Positions 1 to 14,123 of a stretch of 64,000 nucleotides of DNA are shown piece after piece. The DNA lies in contig NC_054741.1 in the NCBI RefSeq assembly GCF_018143015.1, forward strand, positions 16,925,736 to 16,989,735, written 5' to 3'. The translations under genes and the position numbers were made by a program. Source of the stretch: Lytechinus variegatus. Taxonomy: Eukaryota > Echinodermata > Echinoidea > Temnopleuroida > Toxopneustidae. Below the pieces are notes generated by a model, which was given only the letters and a program-made list of their open reading frames with translations, was not told where the DNA came from and ran no database searches. Each line of letters starts with the position of its first letter. Within the stretch, counting starts at the first letter, position 1.

Positions 1-180
1 TTTTCTCTTTCTCTCTTCCTTCCTTCTCAAATCTTTCTCTAATCTACTCCTCCTCCTCTCCTCCTCTTTCTCCTTCTTCTTCTTCTTTCTTCTTCTTCTT
101 TTTCTTCTTCTTCATCGTTATCATCATCTTCTTCTTCTTTATCTCCTTCATCTTCTTCTTCTCCATTATCCAATCAAGTT
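1..180. repeat. TTC/TCC pyrimidine microsatellite
   Basis: Almost pure pyrimidine on the + strand, built of imperfect CTT, TTC and TCC triplets. A homopurine/homopyrimidine mirror tract of this kind can form triplex DNA, but no function is evident. It continues past the left edge of the window. Confidence 0.8.
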
Positions 181-1990
181 TACCCCCGTTTCATTGCACC
201 CCTGAAGTCTCTTGTGAGCGCGAGTCATTGCCACTGTATGCAGGGCTTTCTTGGAAGAACTTTAAAATAGATAGCGGTCAAAGTGATTAAGAGCGCGAAG
301 ATGATACTCATATGGGTCGTTGCTGGTAGAAGGTGGTAGAGGCTTACAAGCGAGATAATAACGATTCGCCTGGGCTCTTAGCCAAGTCTTATGATGACGA
401 GGATGATTATGATGATGATGATGAGTTCAATTGTCAGCATGACGTCTGCGTTGTTAATGGCAACCTCATCTTCATGAACAAGATGGCCACCAATATAAAC
501 GAACTTTAAGAAATCATCTCTTTTTCTTCCTTAATTGTATACAACTGCACTCTTAAAGTGAACACTTACTAATTTCATTTTAGATTGAAGTTTTATTTAT
601 GTTTGTAATATGGACGTTTGTATGGGAATGTCCAGTGAGCAGGACTACATATTTGAAATAAGGACATCTGAGTGCCCATTTAACAGATTTGACCAGTTTA
701 TCAGATATTTGAATAAAAAATAGTCATGAAATACCAGTAATCTCTCTAAATCACAACAGGCGATCAGATGGTCTTACGGCTACTAAATCCAGTCTGAGCC
801 GATTGGCCGTCAAAATGTCGTCTTGTAAAGAACGCACATCGACCATAAACACATCGTTTAGACTATAAAATAATAACCATAAAGCTTCTCGAAATATTTA
901 TTTTCTAGAAAGGTTTGGATTAACCGTTCACTCGGCGCCCAAAGGAGTTTACGTCGATTTTTTTTCTCAAGTTGGTTATCCCTTCTTCCTTTTCTTCTCC
1001 CCCCCCTCTCTCTCTCTTCTTTCTCTGTCCTCTTATGGTCATGATCATTCATTCTCCTCTTCCTCCTCCTCCTTCTCCTCCTTTCATTCCTTCGGATGTT
1101 CATTGGGATCGGGCGTAAAGGAATTCACCACCGAGGGGGAAACGGGTAAAAATGCAGGAGCGGTATGCTCCCATTCGCTTTTCGATTCGGTTAAAATTCC
1201 TCTCCAAATCTATCTGCCGAAATCTAAAGCAAGTCTTGGGTTTGGATGGCACGCTACTGGGCTCACGCGACCAATAGAACAGGGTGCGTTCCAGGTATGG
1301 AGGGGGGGGGGGGGGGTCATTCTTTCATTTGGTTGGTGTGAACTGACACTTCAAACTTTCAATCTACCCTACAAAATGATATAAATTTCTTCTATATTTT
1401 TTTCTTGTAATTCCTTTCCTCATTTGGGCCGAAATATGCCAACTATACAGCGATGGGTTTTATTTAAATAATCCAGCATTTATCTTATTGACATCAGTTC
1501 AATCAATAATTCGTTTCGCTGGGGTTTGCTGATCTGTATTTGAACTTTTTTTCTATGAGATTTGTTTTATATGTAATCTTTTTAATCAATATCAATCATT
1601 TGACATCGACATTTCCACTGTCAAAATCCACAGTTGCTACCCGAGGTTTTTCTATTTAAGTTTATTAGGTTTAGTGTCCTAACATAGCATGGAACCTTTC
1701 TGTTTATTTATTTCTTTTTAATTTCGATGGGCTAGTGATAGTTTTTATCATCAATGCCCTATTTAAATGCTTCCTGGATGTTAAAAACCGACTCACAATC
1801 CTGTTAATATTTTGTTTTCTTTTAAACTAACGATAAAGAGTATAAGTTAGGTTTGGTAAAGAGACTAGGCGTAAGTAGATCGCAGGAGAGAGAAAAAACG
1901 GCCTGTTAGATTCCTGTGCAATCTCTCCCCGAACCGGGTGGCCGTGCTTATGACCATATTTGGGCATTTGGTCGCGTGGCAAAGTTGGCG
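181..1990. other. gene-free region with simple repeats
   Basis: No open frame here has protein-like composition or splice support. It contains a GAT-rich triplet run near 391-425, a pyrimidine-rich stretch at about 980-1091 and a run of 15 G at 1302-1316. It may be intergenic DNA, or part of a long first intron of the downstream Scratch gene, whose first coding exon is not visible. Confidence 0.5.
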
Positions 1991-2009
1991 AGGGCATCAT
2001 CATCTTCTT

Positions 2010-2720
2010 CCACCACTGTGCTAACCCGCTCCTCATTTCTATTCGTCTCTCCCTCTTCCTCTTCCCCTCTCTCCATTTCTCTCTTCATCTTTCTATCTCT
2101 CGTTCTTACGATTTGTTTCTATTCTGTTTGTTTGTTTCTTTCTTTCTCTCTTTCTTTCTGGCCTTTTTAATTTCCATTCTTTTATCAGTATCTCCCTTTT
2201 CGTTCGTATATTTCCTTTTTTTCTTTCTTGGATACCCTACCGCCCAGACTTTTTTCTCTGTGTTTTCTTTTAATGTATATACAGTTTTCTTTTCCTATAC
2301 TTTCTATTTACTTGTCTTTATAGTTCGCTTGCGTATCTGTCCCTTTCTTCGCCTTTTTGGTTCGTATTGCACTTCTTTCTATCTTTTCTCAGTTCTATAT
2401 CTTGATATCGAATCAATATATTTTCACTCCCTGCTTAAACTCCACATCCATATCCCTGATTTACCAACGTTTTATCCCTCCTTTCATTTTCAAGAATTTC
2501 ACTGGGTCTTTTTCCTAACTTTCATGAGTCTCCCATATCTGTTCTTTTGTAGATTTAACGCTTTACTTTTTTTAGTAACCAGTTTAATTTCATCATTTCG
2601 GTATTTGCTTTCATTTATACTTTGCTTTCGCCCGCAATCTTATTTGTTCATCCACCTCTGCAGTTTCGTTTTGATAGACACCAGTATATCCACGATTGTT
2701 TTAAATAAGAAATGAAAAGA
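2010..2720 (+). repeat. long pyrimidine-rich tract
   Basis: About 700 bp of strongly T/C-biased + strand sequence. Because stop codons are purine-rich, it holds a spurious 251-codon open frame dominated by Phe, Ser and Leu. No domain, signal peptide boundary or splice structure supports translation, so it is described as a low-complexity tract. Confidence 0.75.
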
Positions 2721-5700
2721 GAAAGATACGTAAAAGGGGAAGGAAAAGTAGAAATAAAGAATGTAGAAAATATATGGATTGTTCGTATAACCGTACTTTT
2801 TTACGTTTAAAATCAATTTGTTATCATGAACAATAATAGGGGACTTTGCATCTTTCGAGGACATTTGCAAAGACAATCTTTCTCAAAACTTTTTTTTGGG
2901 AATTAATAAACAACAACATATCAATTATTCGCTTATTTACAATTTAATCTCACAATATACAATTTTAGTATATTTCTGTGATAATCGGAATGCATATGAC
3001 ATGTCTAACCAAGAAATATAAAATCTGTTTAAAGAATGAGCATAAATGAAAAGAAGGAGGTGTTTTGTCGAAGAAAAATTGGCGGGCGCCTCTAACGGTC
3101 GCGTGTTCGTAATTGTCGTTCACATGTTTGACGGTGTCTCTCGTTGCCACACCTGTGCTTTACCATCCTGTTGGGTCCATCATCAACCTACCTGTTTATT
3201 GTATCAGCCAGTTGAACTGTGATTTTATCATTTTAAATATGGCTACGTCAACAGCGAACAGCGAAAGTTTCGCACTTTCTTCTTACCGTGTATTTTTGAT
3301 AGCTTCGTCTGCGAAGGATGACATTTGAACAGTCGATTCAAGTGATATCGATTCAAATGAAGGGAGGTTCCCAATCAAAACAGTCATACTGAATGGAACA
3401 ACAAAGCAGCATTTGTTCTTTGGTAAACCATTGATTTACATTTGCCCCGCTCGACCCAGGTGGCCGAACCTTGCAGGAATCTATTCCATAAAAATACTGA
3501 AGTGCTTTACATTGAGCTGTAGTCAGGGGTATCTGATCTACCAGAAGTGAGCGCTGTACTAGAATCCAATATCGTTATCCTTACTATAAAGAAAAGCTGC
3601 TCATACTGATCAATTAGTTACTTTTTCTCGACTGATATAGTGGATTGTACTGTTCACCTTGCCAAGCTACATGCAGTTGCACACGGAATATCCAGCATGT
3701 GAGGCAATGGCTAGGGGGATTGAACGTTTTCCGAAAGGGGATCCACTTTGAGGGGGTCAAAATACTCTGGTAGCGGTGAATCCTTTTGTTTTGTTGTCCC
3801 ACATCAGCTATCAAATCCCCTTTCATGAAAACCGACCCGACCTATCTTTCTCCACTCACTCTTTACTCTGCTCTATTTCCGTACGGTATTTAACCGATCC
3901 AATGCCGCATCACGCTCCATCTACCACTTTATATCCACCCTTTTCATCGCTTTTCTCTCTTTTTTTCTGGGAGGGGAGGGGGAGAGGATTGGATGAAGAC
4001 GTACATGAACGAGAGCAGGTTTCATACCTTAAATATCTCCCCCAAATTGGGGTCAGAGCTCCTGAAACTATAAAGACCAAAAGGTATTGATACACGAAGC
4101 TTAGCCTTCTGGGAATGCCATTTCGTCAACACTTTGGCAAAAGGTAGATTTAAAAGGGTGAAGCCACATCTGAGCAGGCATGAAAGCTTCTTGATACAAG
4201 CTACAAGGCTTTGTCATTGTTCTAACTCTTCCAATAAAGTATTATGGAAAAACTGACACATGTTTTCTTTGTTGATTTATCAGCAGTGGCCGAAAATTAT
4301 GATTTAATTCATACAAGTTCAATATCAATATCAATTGCTGATTATTTTACGACCCTCATGAAATGAGCGGTGTATGAAATTGATACATGAATTTTGGTGA
4401 GTCAATCAATTCTCATTTGATATTAATCGTCATCACTACCTTTCACTTCTCCGAAGGAATCCTCTTGGCTCCATATCCATTCTTGAAGAACCATGAAAAG
4501 AGTGAATCATGAAGGGACTGCATGTTTGGTCAATGACGTATTGAGAGGGCAGAAACAGAAACAGAAAGTCAATACATAACTGCTACAAGTTGCTTAACAC
4601 TTCGCTAACGAAGTTCTTCTTTTAACTCTCAATCTATCTTCCCCTTTCTGGTCTACCCCCATCCCTTGTGTCCTTCGTGGCTCCTTCGTTCTCCTCTAGA
4701 AAATTTTGCAGTAGTAACGCAGTATTCAAATTATATTCGGGGTGGGATCAAGAGCCACATTTTGTCCCCCCCCCCCTATTCCGTATGACCATGCTGTGAC
4801 ATTTCATAATATTTGACATAAACTATAAAATATTATCGTTCTTTTGGGGCAGTTTAGTTTAAAACAAAAGAGAATGATGACGACTCCATTTTCTTACTCC
4901 AATATTTTTTGTAGATGGTGCTATTGAACGAATAGGGATGAGGAATGGATGTTGCGCCCCACCTCCCTAGGTTGCGTTATTAAGATAATGCCACCTGGTT
5001 ATCGGAGTAAGCCCCTATTTCTTTTTAATGCCTGTAGTGGGAGATACCATCCTAGATAAAAGGAAGATAGTGAATTAAATTAAGATGGTGAGGGGAGGTA
5101 ACGCCATATGACAACTGTCAGTCGCGTGGGTGCTGTAATTACGTTATGAAGAGAGATAAAGACATGTATGACGCTAGGGGTCAAACGCAAACGCATCCCG
5201 AATTCGTTGTAATCCCCCCCCCCCCCGAAAAAATGGGAAAAAAGAAATATGAAGTAATAATAACGACACCAACAATAATAATAATAATAATAATAACAAT
5301 AATAACATACATTTTTTAAATTTAACAATAGAAGAATATAATAACGAAAATAAAAACTAACAAGGATGGAAATAAAAAAATCAACTGTTGAAGTTGTGTT
5401 ATTATTATTATACTGAAGTCTTCAATTATTGTGATAAGTTTAGGGTTAGTATATTGAAGCGTATTCATCCAGTAACCATGGTAACGAATCCAGGTCCGCT
5501 TCTGGCATTATATTACTGACGTCCAAATCTCTTCAAAGAATCATGTATAATCGTTTGAAAAATTCGAACAGGTTTAAGTTGTCAGCTTGGTGAAAGTGGC
5601 CATCCCGCGTAACGCTCCCCCCTACACGCGACCACAGTGAGCCCTGCCGACACGCGCGTGCCGCTAACGACCTCCACTGTCACATAACTCCCGCGGTGAG

Positions 5701-8700
5701 ATAAATATACCTAAACTTGTTTAAAAGGAGAAAATGAAAATTATACGAGGATGAGAGGGGTTGGGGTCCTTTTGTTTTAATTTAATAACATGATTATGTT
5801 TGGCATGACCACCTACAAACCTCCGGTCAGTTAAAAAAAACCGATCAAAATCTGTTTTATCGAGATTTTTGGCCCTATACACTTAACGCGATAGATTTTT
5901 AAAGTATAATATTCACTTAATTGTATTTTATTCTTATTTGTATACTCCATTAATCATAATTCATTCAACATTAAATAAAATATGAACGGAGTAACATATA
6001 ACCACTATTCAGAAAAGCATTTGGGACGAAAGTAATGGTACGTCTAAACTTAAAGTTTATTTCAAAATAGTTGAAACAACCATTAATGACGCATGAAAAT
6101 ATTTTCCGTTGGACAAGTTGGATGAAATCATAAAAAAAAACAGAACAATAATCTCACTGAATAGCGTGTCTGGAAAACATTGCAGAGAGGGACATAAACT
6201 TTTCAAGAATGTTTTTAGTTAATCAAAATTCTGTCAGGGGGCACTCTCCCCCATCCCCCTTGTGGGTACGTGAGCGCCTACGTTAAAATTTGATAGATTA
6301 GATAAAAAGCGAAATAAAAGTGAAAGCCTTAAAGTAATAATGAGGCTATTTCTTTTTTTTCAAAAAACCTGCCCCCCCCTTCAGGTACGCGAATGCCTAC
6401 GCTAAAAATTGGAGAGATAAACTAAAAGCGAAATGAAAAGCCCTTTTACTACCACAGAGGCTACTACTGAATGAAAGTCTGTCTGAAAACCTGACTACCA
6501 CCTGTGATGCTACGCGTCAGGTCGAATTGAGTTGAAGAGGAGGGTAAAAAAAAGAGAAAACGAGGAAAATTATGAATGGAACTGAAAGTCCATTGTGACC
6601 CCTACGGTATACGAAAAGAGTCGGGCTAAATTGGAAGGTCATAATGTCATGTGTGTCAAGCTAATCAGGCACACGTCAAATACAAATTGAGGAGTGACGT
6701 TTGGATGCCCGGTCCGTGTGTAATCTGTATGAAGTTTCTTGGTTTTAGGCGTCGCTTGATGTTCAGTCCCCTTTTTTTAAACATAGGTTGTGGATCGAGA
6801 GGTTAGTAGGACAGGGATTTAATGATTATAATTATATTCATGTAATTATTGATATAATTAATACAATGTGATAATTTGTGCAGCAAAACGTGGAAAATGC
6901 TTACCAAGATCGTGACAAGTATGGGTGATAAACAAAATGTTTTTTTTTTTTTATAGTAAATGTGATGATACGATAATGTGCTTAAAAGCTCAATTGATGG
7001 GGGAAAAGACCATACCCCCGGCAAAGGACACTAAACAACGTTCTGACAAGTTTTTTCCGCACCATACCGATACAAGTTAAATTCCCAGACCCCATCATAA
7101 GTTGACGTTCCTCTAAAGGCTAAGATTTAATAAAGACAAATCAGAGCCTTCTCGATGAAGAGAAGGATCTCCTTCTGATTATAAGACCTTTTAGTTATTC
7201 AAATACAAATAGGATGAGACAGATCAGTTTATACCAATTAGCCGATCTTCGTCCGATGGGGGTAACCGTGTACCCCTGTCGTTTACCCACGATCCCCAAA
7301 CTTCTCGATGTCAATCCCTGATGATGTTTCATAGAAATATTATGCCACCAATAATCCACCAGAGACAACGATTCACCCCCTTTTCTCTTTCTTCTCTCTT
7401 CTATCTTTCCTTCCCCTGTCTACACCCCTCCTTCTTTCTCTTATTTCCCTTTTGTTCTCTTCTACGTCAATGTCAGGGGGTTCTTGAACGAAGACGCTGG
7501 TTACTTGCAGTTTTAAATACCTCCTCTTTTGATTGTTTTTATTCTGTTCTCGTGACCCTGTAAATCTTTGTCATGTGGGCACTGTTTGTGTGCAGAGGCT
7601 CAGCAAAGTTCTGACCTCCACTTTGAGGTCATCCGATCGAATCTTGACCTTAAACAAATTTATTTCTAAAGGAATACTTTTTTTCCCCATTTAGCACGAA
7701 AAATGCAAATAATAAGAATAACATGCAGATACTTTAGAAAAGTAGTAACTAGAAGTCAGTCAGGGTGTGCAAACTTTCACCTCCTTAAAACCGATGTCGT
7801 ATTTGATTACTCGCTTTCTTTTAATTAGTCGATGTCAAATGCAATAGCCAAGATCTGCATTCATCACTTAAAGGTCACGCAGAAATGTTATCAATCGGAT
7901 CAAATAAATATCATCGAGTATTTTTAGAATGTTCATCAACTAAGAAGAGGAGAGATTTAGATCTTCTAAGAGTGTCCCGTTTCATACCCGCTGCTGACAT
8001 TAAAAACATTGTGAGGGAGGGCGACTGGTAGATCGCTGCACAGTCGATGGTCACAAAAAATAAAAGGAAAGCTTGAAGACGTTGTTAATGTGAAATGAAA
8101 AACCGTCTTTCCGTCGCAATGTTAAAGATGATATCTGCGAAGTAAATGTGACATGATCTGTACATCAGCGTCTGTCAAACAGTCCTCGCTTTTTTTTATT
8201 TTCATCCTTTCGGTTTCGGCTTTCTTTTTTAGAAGGGGATGATAAAAAGCAGTCATACTTCGGCATCAGTCAATTTGTGAGCGTCTGCTGCTTGGGTCGG
8301 GAGAAGACGGAGAACGAAAGTACTTGAAAGGGAAAGAAAAATGAAGAGGGGGAGTCGAGAAGAGAAAAAGAGTGAAGGTATGGTGTGTGTTTTAGAGGCA
8401 CGTGGGTCGGGAGCAAGCATGACCATATATGGATACAACCGGCGCGCGCCAGTGGTGGCTAAAAACTTGTCTTGATTGAGGTCTGTTACATGAAGGCCCA
8501 CTTGATTCTCCTGCCTCTTGTCTGCCCCCAAATATTTCAGCACGAGCCCTCTTCATCGACAGTCATCTTTTTACCACTCTACCACCGCATCGCTCGTGTT
8601 GTTATTTCATCCAATCAATCCTTTAAGGATACCTAAAAACCGCTAACCCGTTTTCTTTTTTTTTTTCTGGGCAGCATCTCTGACTGACTATCCATTTTCA

Positions 8701-9870
8701 ACAACTTGGTCTTTGTTGAGTCCCAGAAAGGCATCGGAAATGTTTCATTAAGGCCATGCTTATTAGACATGTGTGGTTGATGAGTTTTGCGGACGGGCGG
8801 GCTCGTTCGGTAACAGTTGCTAATAAAATAGACACGTTTGGAAGTTCGAGGGGAGAATTAAGTAGAATGCCGGATGTTTAATTTTGACACATTCTTGCGT
8901 ATACAATTTGCCGTTTGTCCCCCGCTTAACCTTGGCTACATGTGTATGAAAATATGAAAAACAAGTTTTTTATTTTGACGCAAATGAATCGCCCCCCGCA
9001 CGTGCCATTAACAAGAGAGTATGCACTTTGTGACTTCTCTCGTCGTCACCTTCATTTAAAGTTCAAATTGAGTCCACACTGTACTTAATTGACACAGTCT
9101 GAATTTTAAAAAGTGGAAATCAAATAAAGTATAGTACTTTAAACTTTCGTTTTGTCATTAATATGATTAATTTTGATAAATGTTATTAATATTACTATTC
9201 TTATATACTTTCCTAAATCCTTGTTTTTTATATTGATATTTCTTAAACAGCGTATTCTTTCGTTAAGATATCTTTCCGACAAACCCATATCCCTGCTCGC
9301 TGAACTGATTTGTGGAATCAAATTGGAATGTCATAGCATTCAGATGCACAGAAAGTAGATATATGATTCTCATTTCTTCTAATTTTACTGTCTCCGAGTC
9401 TAGTCAGGTGGAAGACAGGCGTGATGGTGGAGTCTAGCATCTGACCTAATCATTCAAGTTTCTAACCAAAATGCATCTATGGTAGCGTGTAACGACAAAA
9501 GAAAAATGTGGTGTGGTACATTAGGTGAGGGATGGTCGAAATGGATTGGTCCTAATGTTCCGCACTCTCTGTTTTCGTTATAATATTTTCATCGTCGGAT
9601 TTAATTTGACCATCGTACTTTCTTGGCAGAGTTTATGATCTTGGCTACGTTTATTAATATCTTTATTTATTCGATTAAACGGAAGAATATGTAGAATATT
9701 TGGTTATATATATATATAAATAATCAAGATGATATAATCCGCAAGGTACATCAATAACAACAACAACATAGCAAGTCTCAAATTCACTTCAAAATTAGTC
9801 GATCATCGGCACAATAGTGTACCCCAGATTTTTTTTTCTTCAAATTTCTGCTTTCGACTTTGGAGCTTTG
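2721..9870. other. gene-free region, AT-rich
   Basis: No coding exon could be supported on either strand. Visible structure is limited to short homopolymers (C runs near 4770 and 5214), an ATA/ATT triplet run near 5270-5300, a CpG-rich patch at about 5590-5690 and a degenerate duplication listed separately. It may hold regulatory DNA for the Scratch gene, which cannot be recognised without comparison to related genomes. Confidence 0.5.
6262..6440. repeat. degenerate direct duplication, ~118-bp offset
   Basis: The block beginning GTACGTGAGCGCCTACGTTA near 6267 recurs in diverged form near 6385 (GTACGCGAATGCCTACGCTA). Both copies are followed by a similar AT-rich stretch that contains AAAAGCGAAAT and AAAAG. 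Each copy is preceded by a C-rich run. This is probably part of an old mobile element with internal repeats. Confidence 0.5.
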
Positions 9871-9874
9871 TAAA

Positions 9875-9968
9875 GCTACAGTCACAGCAACAGAACCGAC
9901 TCCGATCCAAACTAGATAACGCAATCGTTTGATTGGTTTGGAGTCGGTATCGTCGGTGTGACTAAAGC
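9875..9968. repeat. small fold-back MITE
   Basis: The left arm reads GCTACAGTCACAGC followed by ACCGACTCCGATCCAAAC. The right arm is its near reverse complement (GTTTGGAGTCGG, then GTGTGACTAAAGC). The whole 94-bp unit could fold into a hairpin with a short loop, typical of a miniature inverted-repeat element. No target duplication was established. Confidence 0.5.
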
Positions 9969-12687
9969 ATTACAAGTGTTGTCTAGTCATAGCCACCAGT
10001 TATCTAGTCGGCATGCATCAGTTGGTTGGCTGATGTCCAGTGAGCAAGCGTGACAAGTTGGTTTGCTCTCGTTGCTATGCCGTCTGACTGGATGGTGATG
10101 ATAATGATGATGAAGGGTATAGAGGCCAGCGATAGGTTACATCATTGTACATACGTGGTAGAAGCCATGTTTGTTACTAATCCTGTTAAAGAGATGCACA
10201 AACGGGGGCAGGGCATTTGAATAACATACGCTGGTGACATTATTACCTCTCCGGAACAATTACATGAAATGAAGGCTAAATAATAAAAGCGATTCAATGT
10301 TTCATAGCTCAACTTCATGAGTCCTTGTGCCTATTTTGTAATCGTGATCGAATTTTCGTTAGGATATTATTTCTCTCAATGCGAAAATACAAGAAAGTAA
10401 ATATTTAAAAAGCTGACAACCGAAATTGTACATTAATCAGTCATTTGATTACGCAATCACCAGAACTTAAGGGTCTGAAGATAGACAAAAAAATGTGCTG
10501 AAGATGTTTTGTATTTGGGGTAATGAAACAGTCTTGTCTGTTCAGCTATAGGCCCCCTCTATCTGGCCTCATCTTTCTCGCAATCAATCAAGAAAACAGC
10601 TGTTCGTCAGCGTACTACTTCCACCATCACCACCTACAAACAAACGTAATTTCAACGGCTATTTACATGTAACATCGTGGAGGTACAGTATAAATGATAT
10701 ACAGGCATATTGTGGAGAGTATTTGGGGAACATGGCTACAGAATATTCTAAATAAATGGAATTAAGAGCGCAAATTGAAGTCGCAATAACACAAACGTTG
10801 TCAGCCCCCATTTTTTTTCCTTCTAGAAATCAGAGCGTGATGATAATTTACAAAAATATTCGTAATAAATAATATTGTGGATGTATAATTCCATTCTCTG
10901 CGATCGTTTTAATGTATACAGGACTCAATATTGACATTAACGACTATGAAGATTTCTGTTGTGGTGGTTGACGAAATTTCAGAAAAAACAATCGATTCTT
11001 ATTTTTTCATTTGTGATTACTAATGTTATGATATTTCGTTGGCAATCTTCTGACCACCAGCCAATTAAAGAATTATGACTTGGTTACATCAGACAGCTTC
11101 GCCATTTTGTAGTGATGGAGTAATTAAAGATGGGTCTCCTCCCGAAGGATTTATTTATCGATACCCATTTCAGATTGAAGGCACACGAATGAAAATCAAA
11201 ATCCTTTGTAATAAACTCAACAGCATAACAATGTAGGATGTATCTCAAGATCAAGATTCTATTAGAACCATCAGCGGGGTCAGATGATTTGCACTATTCC
11301 TTCGCAACTTCACTTAAAAAAAAGGAGGAGAAGTGTGAGGATGACTGAAGATGAAAATAATAGTCGCGTGGCAGAGAGAGGTTGGCTAGACAGGCGGCAT
11401 GCTGTAAGGCACGGGACTGGGAGGTTGCTTATTTCATAGCCACCATGACGCACACAGCGCCTGCCCCAGGAGAGAGTACCACTATCTATTTGACACAGCC
11501 AATCAGGACGCGCGTCCTCTCTTCTTCTGCTCGCTTTCATCTCTCCTCCGCTGCGATGGAATGTCGACTATTTTTTTTATTCAACCCTGATGCTGCTATT
11601 GCTTTTAGCTCATCCAAGTTTTTACCCCCCCCCCCACTCTCGCTCTACCCCCCCCCCCCCCCTTCTCCCTCTCTCTCCCTCCCTGCCCTTTCTTTCTTTG
11701 TCATATGACCCCAGAGTTCATGGAGTTGGTGAGTTTGTTTTCTAGGTGCGGTGTATTCTGATTGATGTGCAACGGCATGCCCGTGACAGCTGGCACGCGA
11801 GCTTGATTAACATGCGCACTATGTATCCTTCTTCTCCCCACTCGTTGGTTAGTCTACTGCCGCCCACGAAACGTCCCAACTCCTAAAATGAAATCGATGA
11901 TAATCTGCTCTTTTACTTGTTTTATTTTTATGATGCAGTACCCTTTGTCAATCACATTTTCTACCTTTTTGACACACGCAAAGGGTAATAAGATTAATTC
12001 GATCGTATATTGTGTTTTACGTTAACTGGAAAAATCCCAAAAGACTGTGTTGAAACATTGTAGAAAATATTTGACAAATATTATTCATGATTTATAGCTC
12101 AAGATACTTCAACTATTTTGTGTAGTGCTTTTATTTCGCTAATAACCTCTTTGGTATTTCAACCGTCGCTAGTGATTTATAAACTTGTACTTTTTTACCA
12201 TTTTCCAATTAAAATCAGAGTGTGCAAACGTCACAGGTTTCAATGAAATCCTTTTTTTTCATTCATTTTTGGGTTTTACACCAAGCTGTATATCTGCCCT
12301 GTAAAATGCGATCAAGTTTTGGTGGAATCCTTTTGTTTTTGTTATCATAACATGAGGGTGACGATGCCAATGCTCTGAACCTCGACATCCTGGCCAATCT
12401 GTCAGACGTTCCTTATCAGCATCAAACAGACATTTTCAAAAGAAAACGTGTCATATTTTTTTCTTGAAATGAATATAAGAGTTAGTTTATTTTGCAATAG
12501 AATTCATGGAATGTAACTTTCATATCACTCTGCTGGCAGAGTCTCTTGGTGTAATCATGTTCAAAACCACGTGGGGTTAGAAATGAAAACAAAGGGACCT
12601 CGTTATCACCTCGAATCTACTGATGTTCTTTTTTTTCAGTTTTGACATGTAGTTTAACTTGTTTATGTATTTTTTTTTCATTCAAAG
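9969..12687. other. gene-free region upstream of the Scratch coding exon
   Basis: No exon is supported. C-rich runs occur at about 11625-11662 beside a CT-rich stretch. A polypyrimidine stretch and the acceptor TTCAAAG at 12681-12687 mark the end of an intron. A search of the + strand for a start codon opening a SNAG motif (Met-Pro-Arg-x-Phe-Leu-Val) found none. Confidence 0.55.
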
Positions 12688-14123
12688 GTTACTATGGCTA
12701 CTCCAGCGTCATTCAAATTCCATCTGCGAGGTCCGTTGTCTCGGCGACCTCACCGCGCAATCGACCTTTCCACTTCCATACAACATCTCACCCTACTCAA
12801 GTTGGCAGCAAGGCTAAGCAACGCAGAGGGCGCCCTAGGAGTGAAGCGTCCGCGGACAAGAAGAAACAGAGGATTCAACAAGTGACAACCCTTAACATCC
12901 CGTCCACGGAAGGGCTTCTCAAGACCATGGACTCCTCACACAGCGGACTTTTTATTCTATCTACACTTGCTGAGAAGCTTGACAGCTCGGACAAACAATA
13001 CTACGACCAATCTCAAGCTCTCTTCTACCCTAATGATATCAGTGGACTTCTAAATCAAACCCATATTCGTCAAGCCAACGCAACTCTCAATTATGGTTCC
13101 ATCGTAGGTAATGCTCAACCCGCTGAAGGGTCTGTACCTTCTCGCAATGACCGCGCCACTACTCCCTCAAGTCCCATCAAGGCAACTTCACCATCTAGTA
13201 TGGTCGTGCCCCAAACCTCATCAGAAAGCTCGCCAATCACACATTTCAACAGTCAACCTGGCAGTCCGACGTCGGCAGAATCGAAACCGATGGCGGTGTC
13301 GCCTTTGAACGGGGCAATGATGCCCGGCGGTCATTCGTGCCCTGAGTGTGGTAAGAGCTACAGCACTTCGAGTAACCTGGCCAGGCATAGACAGACACAC
13401 AGAAGCGTTACAGACCAGAAGGCAAGGAAGTGTCCACACTGTGACAAGGTCTACGTCTCAATGCCTGCACTCAGTATGCACATTAGGTGAGACTATAACC
13501 TTTTAGCTTTACATTGCATTCTGATGTCTCAATTTAAAAGGGAACGAAATGATAAGAAAAATCATAGAATTAAAAGTGCCCATTCAAAGCATGATTTTTT
13601 TAATTTAAGAAATATTACACTTAGCTTTGAAAATAAGATAGAAATGGCGTATTTGTTTTTGGAGACAATTTGATCATTCAGGGAAAATTTTCAAACTTCT
13701 TTTATACTTGAATATATTAATTAAATTGTATTACTTTCATCATCATTATTATCTATTACAGTTGTCAGTCTAAAAATATAAAAGATTCGGTACCAAAATA
13801 AAATGAAACACAGTAAATTAATATATATGTTTTCTTCTCATAACTTTTGCAGGACACACAAACTTGGATGTAAATGCCACATTTGTGGAAAGTGTTTCAG
13901 CCGTCCTTGGCTTCTTCAAGGTCATATCCGTACCCATACAGGAGAGCGTCCTTTCGCCTGTCCACAGTGTGGTAAAGCCTTCGCTGACAAATCAAACCTG
14001 CGCGCGCACATTCAGACACACTCCACCGTCAAACCGTACGTCTGTCAAAAGTGCAACAAGGCTTTCGCGCTCAAAAGTTATCTCTACAAACATGTCGAGT
14101 CCGCGTGCTACAGGACCACTTAG
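12688..14123 (+). CDS. scrt: Scratch-family C2H2 zinc-finger repressor, 3' two exons
   Basis: Predicted DNA-binding transcriptional repressor of the Snail/Scratch superfamily, which acts in the nucleus; in other animals Scratch works in neural precursors. The visible coding exons are 12688-13486 and 13853-14123, joined by a 366-bp intron (donor GTGAGA, acceptor TTTTGCAG) that splits finger 2. The protein part has a Ser/Pro-rich low-complexity region with a basic stretch (KQRRGRPR), then five fingers: C-x2-C...H-x3-H ([16 protein letters not shown]), [48 protein letters not shown] and a last C2HC finger [16 protein letters not shown] ending ESAC. FALKSYL in finger 5 is the Scratch signature; Snail proteins differ there. 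The reading frame enters exon 12688 with one base from an upstream exon, so the N-terminus and SNAG motif are missing from view. The ATG codons inside this exon are not the true start. Confidence 0.9.

Noticed and set aside
1960..2715. 251-codon open frame on the + strand
   Set aside because: It lies wholly in a pyrimidine-rich tract, which lacks stop codons by composition. Its product is Phe/Ser/Leu-rich with no domain.
8253..8543. 96-codon minus-strand frame
   Set aside because: Low-complexity middle, no homology recognised and no exon signals.
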